A stretch of 64,000 nt of DNA from Xylona heveae TC161 (GCF_001619985.1 NW_017264194.1:2227511-2291510); one strand, 5' to 3'. Counted from the first letter of the stretch, positions 11,269-22,624 are shown. The notes: generated by a model from the letters alone, not told the origin. Translations and numbers: made by a program.

Positions 11269-11703
11269 GTTGACTGTTGTGCTGTCGTGAAGTTGTCGGT
11301 CGTCGGATAGTTCGAGAACGGTGTTTCGTGATATGCCAGCGCGGATAGTGGTTCAGTTGTGCGAGGGTAGGGTAAGCCCTTGAAGGTCACATGACCTTAC
11401 CGACTGCCCCGCCTATTTGGTTGCTGATCATCTCACTCGCGTATCTTAGATCAATCTGATAATGTTTAATCGTTTTGGCGACCGGGGATGAGGTTTCGGG
11501 CGTCTTGCTGAGGCGCTCTCCGCTTCTGTTTGCACCTACCTAGGTGACTATTCAAGCTCAACGGAATGTAATACATGAAATGAGATAAATATGCCTATAT
11601 ACGCCTCTAAGCTATACAACTATTGTACAAAACGGTCGCTGAAGCTATATTCTAATGATGCAAACTCTGTTCCTTTTGTTCCTCGAAGTGTACCACATGC
11701 GCT
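11269..11703. other. rps17 promoter and mrp51 3' end
   Basis: 435 bases between two genes on the minus strand. The part next to rps17 contains the dyad at 11383-11398; the rest shows no gene. Confidence 0.6.
11383..11398. promoter_or_regulatory. Inverted repeat AAGGTCA-CA-TGACCTT in the rps17 promoter
   Basis: Two exact 7-bp arms around a 2-bp spacer, 115-130 bp upstream of the rps17 ATG. The centre TCACATGA resembles a degenerate E-box. It is a good candidate for a dimeric factor site; identity unknown. Confidence 0.45.
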
Positions 11704-13167
11704 TTACCGGTCTTTACTCATCAAATCACCTAGCTCGTCAATGAAAGATGAAACCTTCTTGTCACTCTTCTGAGACGAACTCTCGGCCTGTCTCGCATTG
11801 CCTCGGTTGTTTCCAATCAGACCTTTAAAGCCAGAGGCCTTGGGACTCGAGACGAGCTCTTCCATCCTTCGATTGAAAAGGCGAGGAATCTGCGGGCGCT
11901 CCCTCTTCTCGTCCAGAATACCCTTGTGAATGCTAACAGAGCTAGGAGTCGCTCGGTCAACAGAGAGTCGGATGCGGCCTTGCGAGTCAATGTTGGCAGT
12001 CTTAGGGTGAACCCAGATCTTAGCTCCACCAGGAATGGACGGGTCGAAACTCGATAGGCCAGGGGTAGCTCCATCCATTCGCCTTGAGTCTTCTCGGAAG
12101 CTGGCTTCGAGACCATCGTCGGTAACAACACCGCCGACACCAAACTTGGCGCGAGTGCTTTGTCCTGTTGCGGACTTGCGAGGCTCGAGAATGCGTGCCT
12201 CCACGGGCGGAGGACGGGCCTGGGGTCCGAGGACGGGATGGTTGTAGATGTGAGATGATGTGCGAAGGTATGACAGACCTGCCGAAGGATGAGTCTTCGG
12301 GGGCGCAGCTCGGCTGTAAAGCGTGTTAGACGACGGGTCGTCCAGCTTGCTCCAGCTTACGCTGGTTGGCGGCTTCGGCGGAGCCGGGAGATCGAGGAAG
12401 TTGTTGATGAGAGCGCTCAATGTTGAAGTGGTCGTGACATCATCGCGGAGAGTCTTGACATACACCTCAAATTCGGCCTCTGTGATCGGCGTCGCCTCAA
12501 TTGTGGCCGGATCGTCGCCATTGTCAAGGGCCTGACGTCTCTTTTCCGCGAGCTTCTTATCTGTTGCGTGTTTCCGGAGGTATTGCTGAAATTCGGGCTT
12601 TCGTCGTCGAATCTCCTTCTCAACGTACTCTTTGAACTCTCCTTCAGTCATTCCGGGCAGCCATGGGCCCTTGAACTTCCATCGTTGTTCCATCTGCAAA
12701 GCTTGACGACCTTGAGAATCTGTGCCGTGACGCTCTGATTCAAAGACACTCTTCAAAGGTTCTGCGACAGGGCCAGAAGCTCTTTTCCCGGGCTTGGGAG
12801 CAACGGAAATGGGAACATTCATGTCCTGCCATTTCTTCAGAGTCAGGACGTGGTCGGTAGCAGATTCGAATGCACTAATATGCTCAAGGGTATCGACGGC
12901 ATCAACCCGGATTGTCGGAGTAGAAGTGTTCGTCGTGGACCGGAGCGGGAAATTTCTCTTAAGGCCCCAGTCTCCTCTGGATAGTGATGAATCGGGAGTG
13001 GCCAAAGCAGGATGGGTTGGATGAGGCAATGTGGCCGTATCGGAGTGGAAAACGGACGTGAAACTGGTCAATTCATGGTGACCAGGACGGGGTAAGGGAT
13101 TTGGTAAAGCGAAGAATCGCGATGTCCGCAGAAGGTTTGCGGTCGGGGAGAGGCGTTTGGAAGACAT
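11704..13167 (-). CDS. mrp51: Mitochondrial small-subunit ribosomal protein Mrp51 (bS1m)
   Basis: Single exon, 487 aa. The N-terminus MSSKRLSPTANLLRTSRFFA looks like a mitochondrial presequence. The family core follows: SRGDWGLKRNFPLRST, TIRVDAVDTLEHISAFESA, DHVLTLKKWQDMN, a block typical of fungal 37S subunit protein MRP51. In yeast Mrp51 sits on the mitoribosomal small subunit and is needed for translation of mRNAs such as COX2 and COX3. The C-terminal half has moderately conserved patches (GVGGVVTDDGLEASF, GGAKIWVHPKTANIDSQGRI) and ends FIDELGDLMSKDR. Confidence 0.85.
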   Translation of the reverse strand: MSSKRLSPTANLLRTSRFFALPNPLPRPGHHELTSFTSVFHSDTATLPHPTHPALATPDSSLSRGDWGLKRNFPLRSTTNTSTPTIRVDAVDTLEHISAFESATDHVLTLKKWQDMNVPISVAPKPGKRASGPVAEPLKSVFESERHGTDSQGRQALQMEQRWKFKGPWLPGMTEGEFKEYVEKEIRRRKPEFQQYLRKHATDKKLAEKRRQALDNGDDPATIEATPITEAEFEVYVKTLRDDVTTTSTLSALINNFLDLPAPPKPPTSVSWSKLDDPSSNTLYSRAAPPKTHPSAGLSYLRTSSHIYNHPVLGPQARPPPVEARILEPRKSATGQSTRAKFGVGGVVTDDGLEASFREDSRRMDGATPGLSSFDPSIPGGAKIWVHPKTANIDSQGRIRLSVDRATPSSVSIHKGILDEKRERPQIPRLFNRRMEELVSSPKASGFKGLIGNNRGNARQAESSSQKSDKKVSSFIDELGDLMSKDR

Positions 13168-13682
13168 TGCCGGCGCGGCAGAGATGACTCTGCACGATCA
13201 ATTCGTGTTGGATCTAACAGAGGTGTCTTTTTGCGGCCGAAGCTCGCGGCTCAATTTGGCTGGTCAGCTTAAAGGATGTCGGTGGTGCAGATTAGTTTTG
13301 CGATGGTTGCACTTTGGGCTCTCTCAGGTCCATGTACGCCTAACCACTTTTAGGTTCCCGCAGAAGCCGCGCGCTATTCCCAACATGGATGGTTGCCCCG
13401 TCAACGGTGTATCCTCCAGGCTGCTGACGACGGGCAACAGTCCCACAGCCTCTCCACGATCTTCGGCCCTGCAGTATCATTATTGAGGAGTTGCAAAGGA
13501 CCAATTGCTCGTCCACTTGAGCTAATAGCTCTGAGCTCTTGAATGCGCAAATATTGATTCTTTTTTCCCTTTCCCAAAGACTTATTCAGTATTTCTACGC
13601 ATGAAATAAACTTCTCATCGAGCATTGTTCTTCCTTCAATTATCCGTCATCTGCTTGGGTTCCACACCCGGCGCTTGTGACA
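13168..13682. other. Divergent promoter region mrp51 / chitin synthase
   Basis: 515 bases between divergent start codons. A pyrimidine-rich stretch (about 13558-13575) precedes the chitin synthase gene. No RNA gene or coding exon recognised. Confidence 0.6.
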
Positions 13683-16600
13683 ATGGATCGTCCCACGACG
13701 CCTCCACCTCCGCGATATAGCGGACCTCCTGCCTACGATATCGATATGAATGATGAGGATATAATCAGCCAGACTTATTCAGCTTATAATGGTTCAACCA
13801 TGCGGTTACTGCCCGCTGTTGAGGATACAGAATATCGATCGTATGTTGCGCCTAATACAAATCCAGCGCCAAATGCAGAATTAGCACCGGCACCCCTTGC
13901 GTCCAAGTTTGAAGTCCCTGCGCCATCAAACATCAAGGCAAATGATTCCGCAGAGGGGCCTGCAGAGCAGTCCTCAAATACTCGGGAAGATGCCCCAGAG
14001 GAACTTCCAACCCGTTTCGTTGCTGCCTCAGACAGAAACACAAGCAACGCGGATGGCAAACCCGCTTTGAACAATATGCCGCTACCACTGAAGAATTCAA
14101 GCTCACACTTGTCTGATACTCAATCTAGACCGACTCCATTAGACCAGCGGCCTTATGAGCCACCAGTCTCCCCGCGACCGATATCGAGAACGGGTTCGAT
14201 TCTTGACCGAGCACCTTCAATTCCTCCGCCAATGATGGATGTCCCGGGATATCCCCCTTATGCTCGGGGACGCATGTCTCCTGGATTAATGTCTTCCGGT
14301 CGGATATCGCCTGATCGAATGGGCGGTGGACGGACATCTCCTTCGCAAATGTCATCTGGTCGAATGTCCCCGGACCGGATGCATTCTGGAAGGATTTCTC
14401 CGATTAGAGCATGGTCACCAACTCATTCAACAGTCGATTGGTCTCGGCCTCCGCCGTCTAACGTGCCTTATGCTCCTTCTGATATCAACGGCAGTCCTCG
14501 ACCCGGGACACCTTCGTCGCAGTACGGCGGGAGCCCCAGACGCCCTCTCCCTCCAGCCCCTCTCTTTTCCATACCGCCAGGCACGAGAAGTGTCTCAAAG
14601 GATCTTGCAGATGACGCTGCCATCGAAATTGGATCTGAGGATGAGGACGATGTATTCGCTCCTACGAGTACTGACCATCACTACGGACTGCAGTCTAGCC
14701 TTTCGTACCGCTCTGGGTCGATGACCTCTGACGAGTACGACGAGAAACCCGGATTTGGTCATTATGCTGAAGTGCCAATTGGCCGGCAGGAACGCCGTGG
14801 CGCGCGTCAAGCACAAGTGACTAAAAAGGAAGTCAAGCTCATCAATGGTGAACTAATCTTGGAGTGTAAGATTCCTACAATCCTTTACAGTTTCTTGCCT
14901 CGTCGCGACGATATTGAGTTTACTCATATGCGATACACGGCTGTAACATGCGATCCGGATGATTTCGTCGCGAGAGGCTATAAACTGCGTCAGCAAATCG
15001 GCGCCACTGCTCGAGATACTGAGTTGTTTGTGTGTGTTACCATGTACAATGAGGACGAGATTGACTTTACACGTACAATGCACGGCGTTATGCGGAACAT
15101 TGCTCATTTTTGCTCCCGAGCAAAGTCCAGAACTTGGGGCAAGGATGGATGGAAGAAGATTGTGGTTTGCATCGTCTCAGACGGGCGAAAGAAGGTGCAT
15201 CCGCGAACCTTGGACGCCTTGGCCGCCATGGGTGTCTACCAAGATGGCATTGCAAAGAACTTGGTCAACCAAAAGGAAGTCACCGCGCATGTCTATGAAT
15301 ATACTACGCAGGTCTCTCTTGATGCTGACCTCAAGTTTAAAGGAGCGGAAAAGGGCATTGTTCCATGTCAGATGATTTTCTGTCTCAAGGAAAAGAATGC
15401 AAAGAAGCTCAATTCGCATCGGTGGTTTTTCAATGCCTTTGGAAAAGCGCTCAATCCCAATGTTTGTATTCTGCTTGACGTCGGTACGAAGCCTGGAAGC
15501 ACCTCGCTTTATCACTTGTGGAAGGCGTTCGACAATGACTCCAACGTTGGCGGTGCCTGCGGTGAGATCAAGGCAGGCAAAGGCAAGGCATGGCTGGGAC
15601 TTCTTAATCCCCTGGTTGCTTCCCAGAATTTTGAGTACAAGATGTCGAATATTCTGGATAAGCCGCTAGAGTCCGCGTTTGGATATATTACTGTGTTGCC
15701 AGGTGCACTGAGTGCTTACCGGTACCATGCGCTTCAGAACGACTCTACTGGGCACGGTCCTTTGAGCCAGTATTTCAAGGGCGAGACCCTTCATGGTCAA
15801 GATGCGGACGTTTTCACTGCCAACATGTACCTTGCTGAGGATCGTATTCTTTGCTGGGAACTGGTGGCGAAAAGAGACGAACGATGGGTGTTGAAGTATG
15901 TCAAGAGCTCCACAGGAGAGACTGACGTGCCAGGTAAGTGGACAATGAGAATTGAATTCCATCAAGAGAAGTATACTAAACTATTTTAGATGCGGTACCT
16001 GAATTCATTTCACAGCGGCGAAGATGGCTCAACGGTGCCTTCTTTGCAGCAGTGTACTCCTTGATCCATTTTAGACAGATTTGGAAGACGGACCATACGA
16101 TTGCCCGGAAAATATTGTTGCATGTTGAATTCGTTTACCAATTCATCAGCTTGATGTTTACGTTCTTCTCTTTGGTGAGTTAAAAACAATATATGTCTAG
16201 GGTGTCCAGTGATCAATTACTGACTCGAATAGGCCAACTTCTATCTTACGTTTTTCTTCGTTGCTGGTGCTCTCTCCGATCATAAAATTGATCCCTTTGG
16301 CCATCACATCGGCTTGTACATTTTCACGGTTCTTCGATTTTCCTGCATTCTATTGATATGCGTACAATTTATATTGTCCATGGGCAATCGTCCACAGGGG
16401 TAAGCCCACCTACCACCGTTTCATTCAAATTATGAGAAATCACTTTATTAACGACACACATATATATAGTGCCAAGAAAATGTTCATGACGTCCATGATA
16501 GTCTACTCTGTCATCATGGCCTACACGCTCTTCGCCACGCTGTACATTGTCGTCACCCAGCTCAAGGGCACCAAACACCTTGTTCTAGGCAACAACCTGT

Positions 16601-17337
16601 TCACCAACCTAATCATATCCGCCATGTCCACCATCGGACTCTACTTTCTCATGTCCTTTTTGTACCTCGACCCATGGCACATGTTCACCTCTTCTGCGCA
16701 ATACTTTGCCCTCCTCCCCTCCTACATCTGCACTCTTCAGGTCTACGCCTTCTGCAACACTCACGACGTCTCGTGGGGAACCAAGGGCGACAACGTCATC
16801 CACACCGATCTCGGCGCCGCCATTTCAGGAAAAGGAAACATGGTCGAGCTCGAGATGCCGTCTGAACAACTCGACATCGACTCCGGCTACGACGAAGCCC
16901 TTCGCAATCTCCGCGACAGACTCGAAGTCGCCAAGCCCACCGTCTCCGAGTCCCAGCAGCAGGAAGACTACTACCGCGCCGTCAGAACCTACGTCGTCGT
17001 CTTCTGGATGGTCTCCAATGCCATCCTCGCCATGGCCGTCTCAGAAGCATACGGCTCCAATCATCTCGGCTCAAATAACTACATGAAGTTTCTCTTGTGG
17101 GCCGTCGCCGGCCTTGCCGGCTTCAGAGCTATCGGCTCCTCCGCCTACGGCACGATCAATATCATCCATGCCGTCGCCAAAGGTAAAGTCAAGTTTGACT
17201 TGGACCGCTTTAAGTTCTTTACTCTCCGGCCAAAGTTTGGTCGCAGCCATTTCAAGGCTCCAGACTGGATGTCCAATATGAGCTCGAAAGTCAGCAGTGG
17301 CGTCAGCAGCGTCGGAGTCAAAATGAGGAGAAAGTAG
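13683..17337 (+). CDS. Chitin synthase, division 1 (probably class I)
   Basis: Four exons, 13683-15933, 15990-16174, 16233-16399 and 16470-17337, joined in phase, encode about 1156 aa. The ATG at 13683 is chosen over the in-frame GTG at 13677. Residues 1-~385 are a disordered Pro/Ser tail ([14 protein letters not shown]) with five decapeptide repeats. The GT2 catalytic core follows: [41 protein letters not shown], the EDR box in [11 protein letters not shown], and [12 protein letters not shown] (~758-767), the Q(R/Q)RRW product-channel signature. Six or so C-terminal membrane spans come after. It polymerises GlcNAc from UDP-GlcNAc at the plasma membrane and septa. The tail is longer than in typical class I-III enzymes (about 900-950 aa). 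Class I against class II is judged from memory. Confidence 0.9.
14265..14414 (+). repeat. Five in-frame 30-bp repeats in the chitin synthase N-tail
   Basis: Residues 195-244 form five tandem ten-residue units with consensus (S/G)GR(I/M/T)SPxxMx: [40 protein letters not shown]. Each has an R-x-S-P site suited to a proline-directed kinase. DNA identity between units is imperfect, so the array is not a recent slippage product. Confidence 0.8.
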
Positions 17338-18262
17338 GGCTGCTTCCGTTGTGTACCCTGTATGTTGTGACCACCGCCAGCCAAATTGGTTCTGGCGAGG
17401 AGGGTGTCGTGGTTGTTTCCATCATAGCTCTTGTATGCCGGCTTCAGGCTTTTTGCACATGCATGAGATGAGGAGAGGTGGTGCGTTCTCGTTGAAAAGG
17501 CGAAAATTAGACATGTCGTTCCTTTTTATTTTATTTTATTTTATTTTATTTTTTTTCTTTCTTTTCTTCTTTACGTTGTCAAGCGTTTCTCTATTTTATC
17601 CTGCTTCACGATTTTTTTCTTTTTTCTTTGTTTTGCAAAGTTCTACAATCTCAATGGGACTAGGCAGTTACGCACGATGGATTATGCAACGATGGATGAT
17701 GGATAATGGATACGGTTTAATGGAACAATGGACATAAATGCAATTTGGCACGGCAGTTTTTTATACAGTATTTAGAATCTAAACTCGCTGAACTCCCTGG
17801 AATCAAATTCTAGTTTTTGGTTTTTATTTGTTATTTGTTACTGGAAGGTCAAATATTTGTCCTGAAGTAATATTGATTTGAGTTTATTTGTCAAAGGCAC
17901 AGACACACGTACGCAAGGCACGAAGGACGAATTAAAAGTGTGTTTAAATCTGCATGCATAAAGTAAAACGAAGGCGGGAAAAAAGAAAAGAGAGGGTATT
18001 ATAACTCAATCTAACAATGACAAAGTAGAAGTTAAATCTAAAGCAGTCGCGGGTGGGACTTGGACTCGAATGAATGAAGGGGGAAATAGAAGTGAAAATG
18101 AAAAAGAAAATGATAAAGATAAGAAAGAAATACAGGGGGACAACGGGAAAAAAAAGGAAAAAGAAAGTAAATAGAGGTCAAAATGTAGAACGCAAAGAAC
18201 ACAAAGAACACGAACTAGGAATAACGTCAATGGCACTATGCTACATCGCTGAGACCTCAAGT
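17338..18262. other. Convergent 3'-3' region with TTTTA repeat
   Basis: 925 bases between chitin synthase and hos3. Contains a (TTTTA)n tract at about 17521-17550, then T-rich and A/G-rich low-complexity stretches. No gene seen. Confidence 0.6.
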
Positions 18263-21200
18263 TCAAGCCCCGCCGCTACCGCTATCGCTGAATGGAATAG
18301 CAGAGGTTGCTGTAAAAACAGGCAAGTCCTCGCGCCGTCGTGCTTTATTGGTGCCCGTCGACGGTGTTGCCGTTGTCTCCTTTGTCGGTTGCGGCTGCGA
18401 GGGCGCCAACGAAGCTGGTGTCGCCAAGTCACTAACTTGTCCGAAGCGATGTACTTGCTGTTGTTGATGTTGCTGCTGCTGCGGCGGCGGTGGCGGCGGC
18501 GTAGCGGCGGTAGGAGGCGTTGTAGACGAAAACGGAGGTACTCCAGAGGACACCAAAGGTGCAGATGGTGAAGATGAGGAGGTTGTTGGGAGCGGTTGAG
18601 TTGATGATGACGTGTTTGGCGGAAGCCAGACGAGGTCTGGTTTAGGAGGACTATAAGCAGATTGACGAGACTGCTGTTGTTGTGGCTGCTGCATTGTAGG
18701 GAAACCATGTTCAGGGGTATATGGAATGAATTCGGTAGTTTGGAATGTAGATTTTGACGTCGGTGGACAAGGCTGGGGATGAGGTTCTGCAAACTGGAAC
18801 AACGGCCCTTGAGACGGTGGACCCGCCGGGAATGATGGCGAAGAAAAGGGAGAAGAATGAGTCGATGTAGATGGGACTTGAGAGTGCGAGGGCACCCCAG
18901 GAGGAGAAATCGAAGAAATGGTGGCGTGTTGATTGATGTCTGATCCCGCCGAAAATGTCGGTAGTGGTGTGGTTTGAGAAGTATAAGGTGCAGGCTGGTC
19001 ATGAGACGCTGAGTGGTACTGCGCGGGCTGGTCTGGGGCATGGACCTGTTGGAGGGAAGTTGCCAAAGATGGGTGCTCAGAATCGAGGTCTTGGTGGGCC
19101 TGGTGACGCGAGGTCGGAGTTGATGAAGAAGACAAATACAAAGGAGGCTGTTGCTGCTGTTGCTGCTCGGCAGGCTCGTGTTTGATAGCAGTCCGTTCTC
19201 CTTGAGCAGCGCCAGTCGAAGGTTCAGCAGCTGCTGGTGGCACCGAGGTGGCTGAGGTTGGTAATTGTAAAGGAACTTCCTTCTTCACAGTCCTTTTCGT
19301 CCGAGGAGCTACAGGTTTCCGGGGAGGTGGTTTATTCGTTACCGTGTGTTCGTCGGCTCTCTTGCGCTCTCGCGCATCGTGCTCTTCTCGCGTTGGCACG
19401 TGTAATTTGATGCTCATCTTCTTCATTCCCTTCGACAGGCTGTCGAGTGTATTATCTTCGCCGTCATGGGACTTCTCTGGTTTAACGTGGACATGACTAC
19501 CATCGGCGCGCTTGGCTGCTGCGGCCGCTGCCGCTGCCGCCATAGTGGCGGCTGTTGTGGCTTCAGAAAATGGCCCAGTTGGCCCAGATGTCACAGCTCC
19601 CGGAGTAGGCGAGGTCAATGAACGTATTGGAGGCGCAGGACGCGGTCGGGTAGGTTTTGTCGCTCGGCTCGTGGTCGAAGGCGGTTCAGCTCGCGTGCCT
19701 GAGACAAATCGCGTTTTCTTCACGAGTGGGATCTGGCCGGTAGATTTATTGCTGTGGAGAGAAGCGACCGTCATTGCGCTTCCCGGTCGATTCATTCCCG
19801 AAACAGCGGCAGTGGGGCTATTAGCTGTTTGATCAGGTGGTATTGTACTTGCTCCGGTTCCGCCATTGATTGAAGACATTGTCATGTTTGATGCGGTGCT
19901 GAGACGTCTGGCGGAATTTTCTCCTTCTGCTTGGACACCAGTCACGGAACTAGTAGGGGAGTGATCTAAACCCGTTGGGCCAGTCGTAGCAATCGTCCTT
20001 CTTCGTGAAGCACCCGAGAACAATTTGTCATCGTCGTCAGAATCAAGATTATAGTTGGGCGTCTTGCCTCGTCGATCTCTCTGTGATCGGCGTGGCCCTG
20101 CGTCAACGGGCTCTGGATGTGAAGTCGCTGGCTGCTGCACAGGCAGCCCGATTGAATGTCTTTCTCGTCTTTTCCGGCTGGCTTCAGCATTAAGTTCTTC
20201 AGGTCGGCAACTTCGCGTTTCTCGGTCTGAAGTAATCAGCAGCTTGCTTAGCTCATGTGTCGCTGTGGCCCAGTCGACATCAAGCGGGACAGGCGGTGGC
20301 GTCGGCGCAGGTGCAGGCGCAGGCGCCTGAAAAGGATAAGCACCAGAGCTGAAATTGCGATATCCTTTGGGAGAGGAGACAATCTTGGCCGTGAAAGATT
20401 CAGTCGGGATAGCATACTGTGGGATTTGTTGATTGCCCCTTTTCTTCGGCGCAGGAGGCGGAGCGGCCGGATACACAATCTTTTCCAGTTCTTCGAGCCG
20501 CTTAATATCCCACCACGCGGGGTCAAAAGGTTGCAACTGCTGATCTTTCGGATTGCTTTCTTGACCCAGATTCAGTGCGCCCATTCGTCGATGCATCTCG
20601 TAGCCTAGTCCGTGTTCCGCTTGTATTTGATTCAAAGCGTTATCCGTCCCAGCTAGGCCACAGATGTGGCTCCAAACACCGCTGGACAAAGCTCTGTCAC
20701 TGTATCCGCCCTCGAGAACACTGATTACTCGACCATCAACACCGAGTCCCTCCTCTTCAGAAAGCTTGACGATATCTGCAGTGAATCGGGCGTAGAATTC
20801 CGTCGGAACGTTTACTTTGTGTCGTTGCATTCCTGGGCTCTCCCATTCGCTCGCATCGAATCCTGCAGATATGAAAATAGCGGCTTTTGGCACAGGGTGG
20901 TTGGGCAGCGCTGAGATTCGCTGCGCTTGGGATCGTAGGTACGCTCGAGTCTTATCAATGAGAATTGAATACCTCTCTCGATACAGGTCCCAGAATTCCA
21001 AATCATTCTTCCAGGGCTGCAGGTGTACGTTCCAGACAGTTTGGCCATGCGCATTCTCCAAACACAGACTTGCGCTGCGGACCTTTTCATCATCTCCCAT
21101 CTCGCAAGGGTATGAATTTATATCGTGCAAACTGAAATAGCCTATTGATGTCTTCTTGGACGCAGACGCATTCTTGGGCAGACGAGCAACCCTGGCATTA

Positions 21201-22624
21201 TGCTCCCAAGTAATGGCCTGGGAGCCATCTCCATGATGCAGGTCAAAGTCGATAATAGCCGCATGTGTGAGCCCATGAGCCATGGTCGCATGCGCAATCC
21301 CAACGTGAACGTTATTGACCCAGCAGAAACCAGAAGGATAATCTGCGGAGCAATGATGCCCTGGAGGTCGAATGCATACAAAAGCCCTTTTCGGTCCAGA
21401 GTCTCCCTCAGACTTACTGAATACTGCATCAACGCCCTCGCACACACCACCGAGAGCACCCTGAAATGCGGCCAAGGACCCTGAACAGAGATAAAGATCG
21501 CCCTCATGCAATTTAGGTTTCTCCGCCACTGTTGCTTGTCCTTCTTGGGTGTCGCCATCTGGCCTGTTCAGCTCCCTTCCCGTCAAAGCGAGATTCCTCT
21601 CAGCAGTGTCGCACATGCCCCTCAGTTCGTGCATCCACTCTGTTCCATGAACGCTGGTCACTGCCGGCGCACTCAGCTCTAGCACTCTCGAGGTTGGTCG
21701 AATTCTGAATGGCTGCTGATTGGGACGCAGAAGATCTGGTTCTGGGCGTGGGGGGCATTGGCCGCCTTCATGCCTTCCGCCCAATCTCACATATGCTGCG
21801 GACACACCAACGATGCTCGCGTGGATGCGTTCTGGTCGCTCGACAATGGTAGATAATGCATTTTTTGAGGTTCGCGGTCTGGCAAATCTGTGTCCATAGC
21901 AGGCGTCGTGGAGAATCACCACCGTCTTGGGCGATGTCGTGGAGGGCGCCGCCTGTCTATGTAGCTCTAGCTCACTTTGAAAATGGGACTTGGCAACAGA
22001 TGCTGGTGTAAGCACAGGCTTCTCATCAATGGATCCCGCTCGCGACACTCTTCTATACACCGATCCTGAGGGTGATCGATCAAGGTTGGAGGATGTTCGT
22101 CGCGAAAGAGGACGTGGAGGAGTAGAAGCTCTACCGGCATCCAACGAGGCAGCCGAAGCCTTTTTGCGAAGTGGGGTTGACCCAGTCGTCGGCCGAGAAC
22201 CATGATGATTCTCGAGGGAGCCTGATGTTTGACGAATCCCCGCCCCAAGGTTTGCCCGGGCCGTCCGCGGTGATGCAACGCGCTGGGCTTGTGCAGAAGT
22301 TTCCAGTCGCGCTCCAGGCAGTCCGTTCCATTGTTGCTCATTTCCAGCCCCTCTACCGGGCTTATTCGGAGTTCTGCGAGCTGCTCCCGGTGGAGCCTCG
22401 TGTGAATCGAGTGGGCTCGTGGGTGTGAGAGCGGCTTGTTGAGAAGGCGATAGCGAAAGATTCTGCAAAGAATCGATTATGTCTCCTCCCGTTCCCTGCG
22501 GCGTTGGTGTTTGTGTCTGTGACCGCGAGGATATTGGTGTGGCCCTAGTGGAATTGTTTGCTGAGCGCGATGAGAAGTGCGCCTGCTCCTCTGACACGGG
22601 TGAAGAGGAGAAAGGTTGCTCCAT
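18263..22624 (-). CDS. hos3: HOS3/HosB-type class II histone deacetylase
   Basis: Single exon of 1453 codons from ATG 22624; the frame is open 45 codons further upstream but only to a TTG. Deacetylase domain about residues 230-660: KTVVILHDACYGHRF, RPPGHHCSADYPSGFCWVNN (tandem His ~423-424), IIDFDLHHGDGSQA (zinc ligands ~Asp461 and His463), ISAGFDAS (zinc ligand ~Asp590) and LEGGYS (catalytic-site Tyr ~641). All active-site residues are present, so it should be an active lysine deacetylase. The Ser/Thr/Pro-rich N-tail (~230 aa) and ~790-residue C-tail are low-complexity, with poly-Ala, Gln and Pro runs. Yeast Hos3 is trichostatin-resistant and acts at the bud neck and nuclear pores; that location here is inference. 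The total is long for the family. Confidence 0.9.
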   Translation of the reverse strand: MEQPFSSSPVSEEQAHFSSRSANNSTRATPISSRSQTQTPTPQGTGGDIIDSLQNLSLSPSQQAALTPTSPLDSHEAPPGAARRTPNKPGRGAGNEQQWNGLPGARLETSAQAQRVASPRTARANLGAGIRQTSGSLENHHGSRPTTGSTPLRKKASAASLDAGRASTPPRPLSRRTSSNLDRSPSGSVYRRVSRAGSIDEKPVLTPASVAKSHFQSELELHRQAAPSTTSPKTVVILHDACYGHRFARPRTSKNALSTIVERPERIHASIVGVSAAYVRLGGRHEGGQCPPRPEPDLLRPNQQPFRIRPTSRVLELSAPAVTSVHGTEWMHELRGMCDTAERNLALTGRELNRPDGDTQEGQATVAEKPKLHEGDLYLCSGSLAAFQGALGGVCEGVDAVFSKSEGDSGPKRAFVCIRPPGHHCSADYPSGFCWVNNVHVGIAHATMAHGLTHAAIIDFDLHHGDGSQAITWEHNARVARLPKNASASKKTSIGYFSLHDINSYPCEMGDDEKVRSASLCLENAHGQTVWNVHLQPWKNDLEFWDLYRERYSILIDKTRAYLRSQAQRISALPNHPVPKAAIFISAGFDASEWESPGMQRHKVNVPTEFYARFTADIVKLSEEEGLGVDGRVISVLEGGYSDRALSSGVWSHICGLAGTDNALNQIQAEHGLGYEMHRRMGALNLGQESNPKDQQLQPFDPAWWDIKRLEELEKIVYPAAPPPAPKKRGNQQIPQYAIPTESFTAKIVSSPKGYRNFSSGAYPFQAPAPAPAPTPPPVPLDVDWATATHELSKLLITSDRETRSCRPEELNAEASRKRRERHSIGLPVQQPATSHPEPVDAGPRRSQRDRRGKTPNYNLDSDDDDKLFSGASRRRTIATTGPTGLDHSPTSSVTGVQAEGENSARRLSTASNMTMSSINGGTGASTIPPDQTANSPTAAVSGMNRPGSAMTVASLHSNKSTGQIPLVKKTRFVSGTRAEPPSTTSRATKPTRPRPAPPIRSLTSPTPGAVTSGPTGPFSEATTAATMAAAAAAAAAKRADGSHVHVKPEKSHDGEDNTLDSLSKGMKKMSIKLHVPTREEHDARERKRADEHTVTNKPPPRKPVAPRTKRTVKKEVPLQLPTSATSVPPAAAEPSTGAAQGERTAIKHEPAEQQQQQQPPLYLSSSSTPTSRHQAHQDLDSEHPSLATSLQQVHAPDQPAQYHSASHDQPAPYTSQTTPLPTFSAGSDINQHATISSISPPGVPSHSQVPSTSTHSSPFSSPSFPAGPPSQGPLFQFAEPHPQPCPPTSKSTFQTTEFIPYTPEHGFPTMQQPQQQQSRQSAYSPPKPDLVWLPPNTSSSTQPLPTTSSSSPSAPLVSSGVPPFSSTTPPTAATPPPPPPQQQQHQQQQVHRFGQVSDLATPASLAPSQPQPTKETTATPSTGTNKARRREDLPVFTATSAIPFSDSGSGGA

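Noticed and set aside
17521-17550. TTTTA repeats at 17.5, 25.5 and 32.0 kb as a shared mobile element
   Set aside because: Only the pentamer is shared; flanking sequences differ, so independent microsatellites are simpler.
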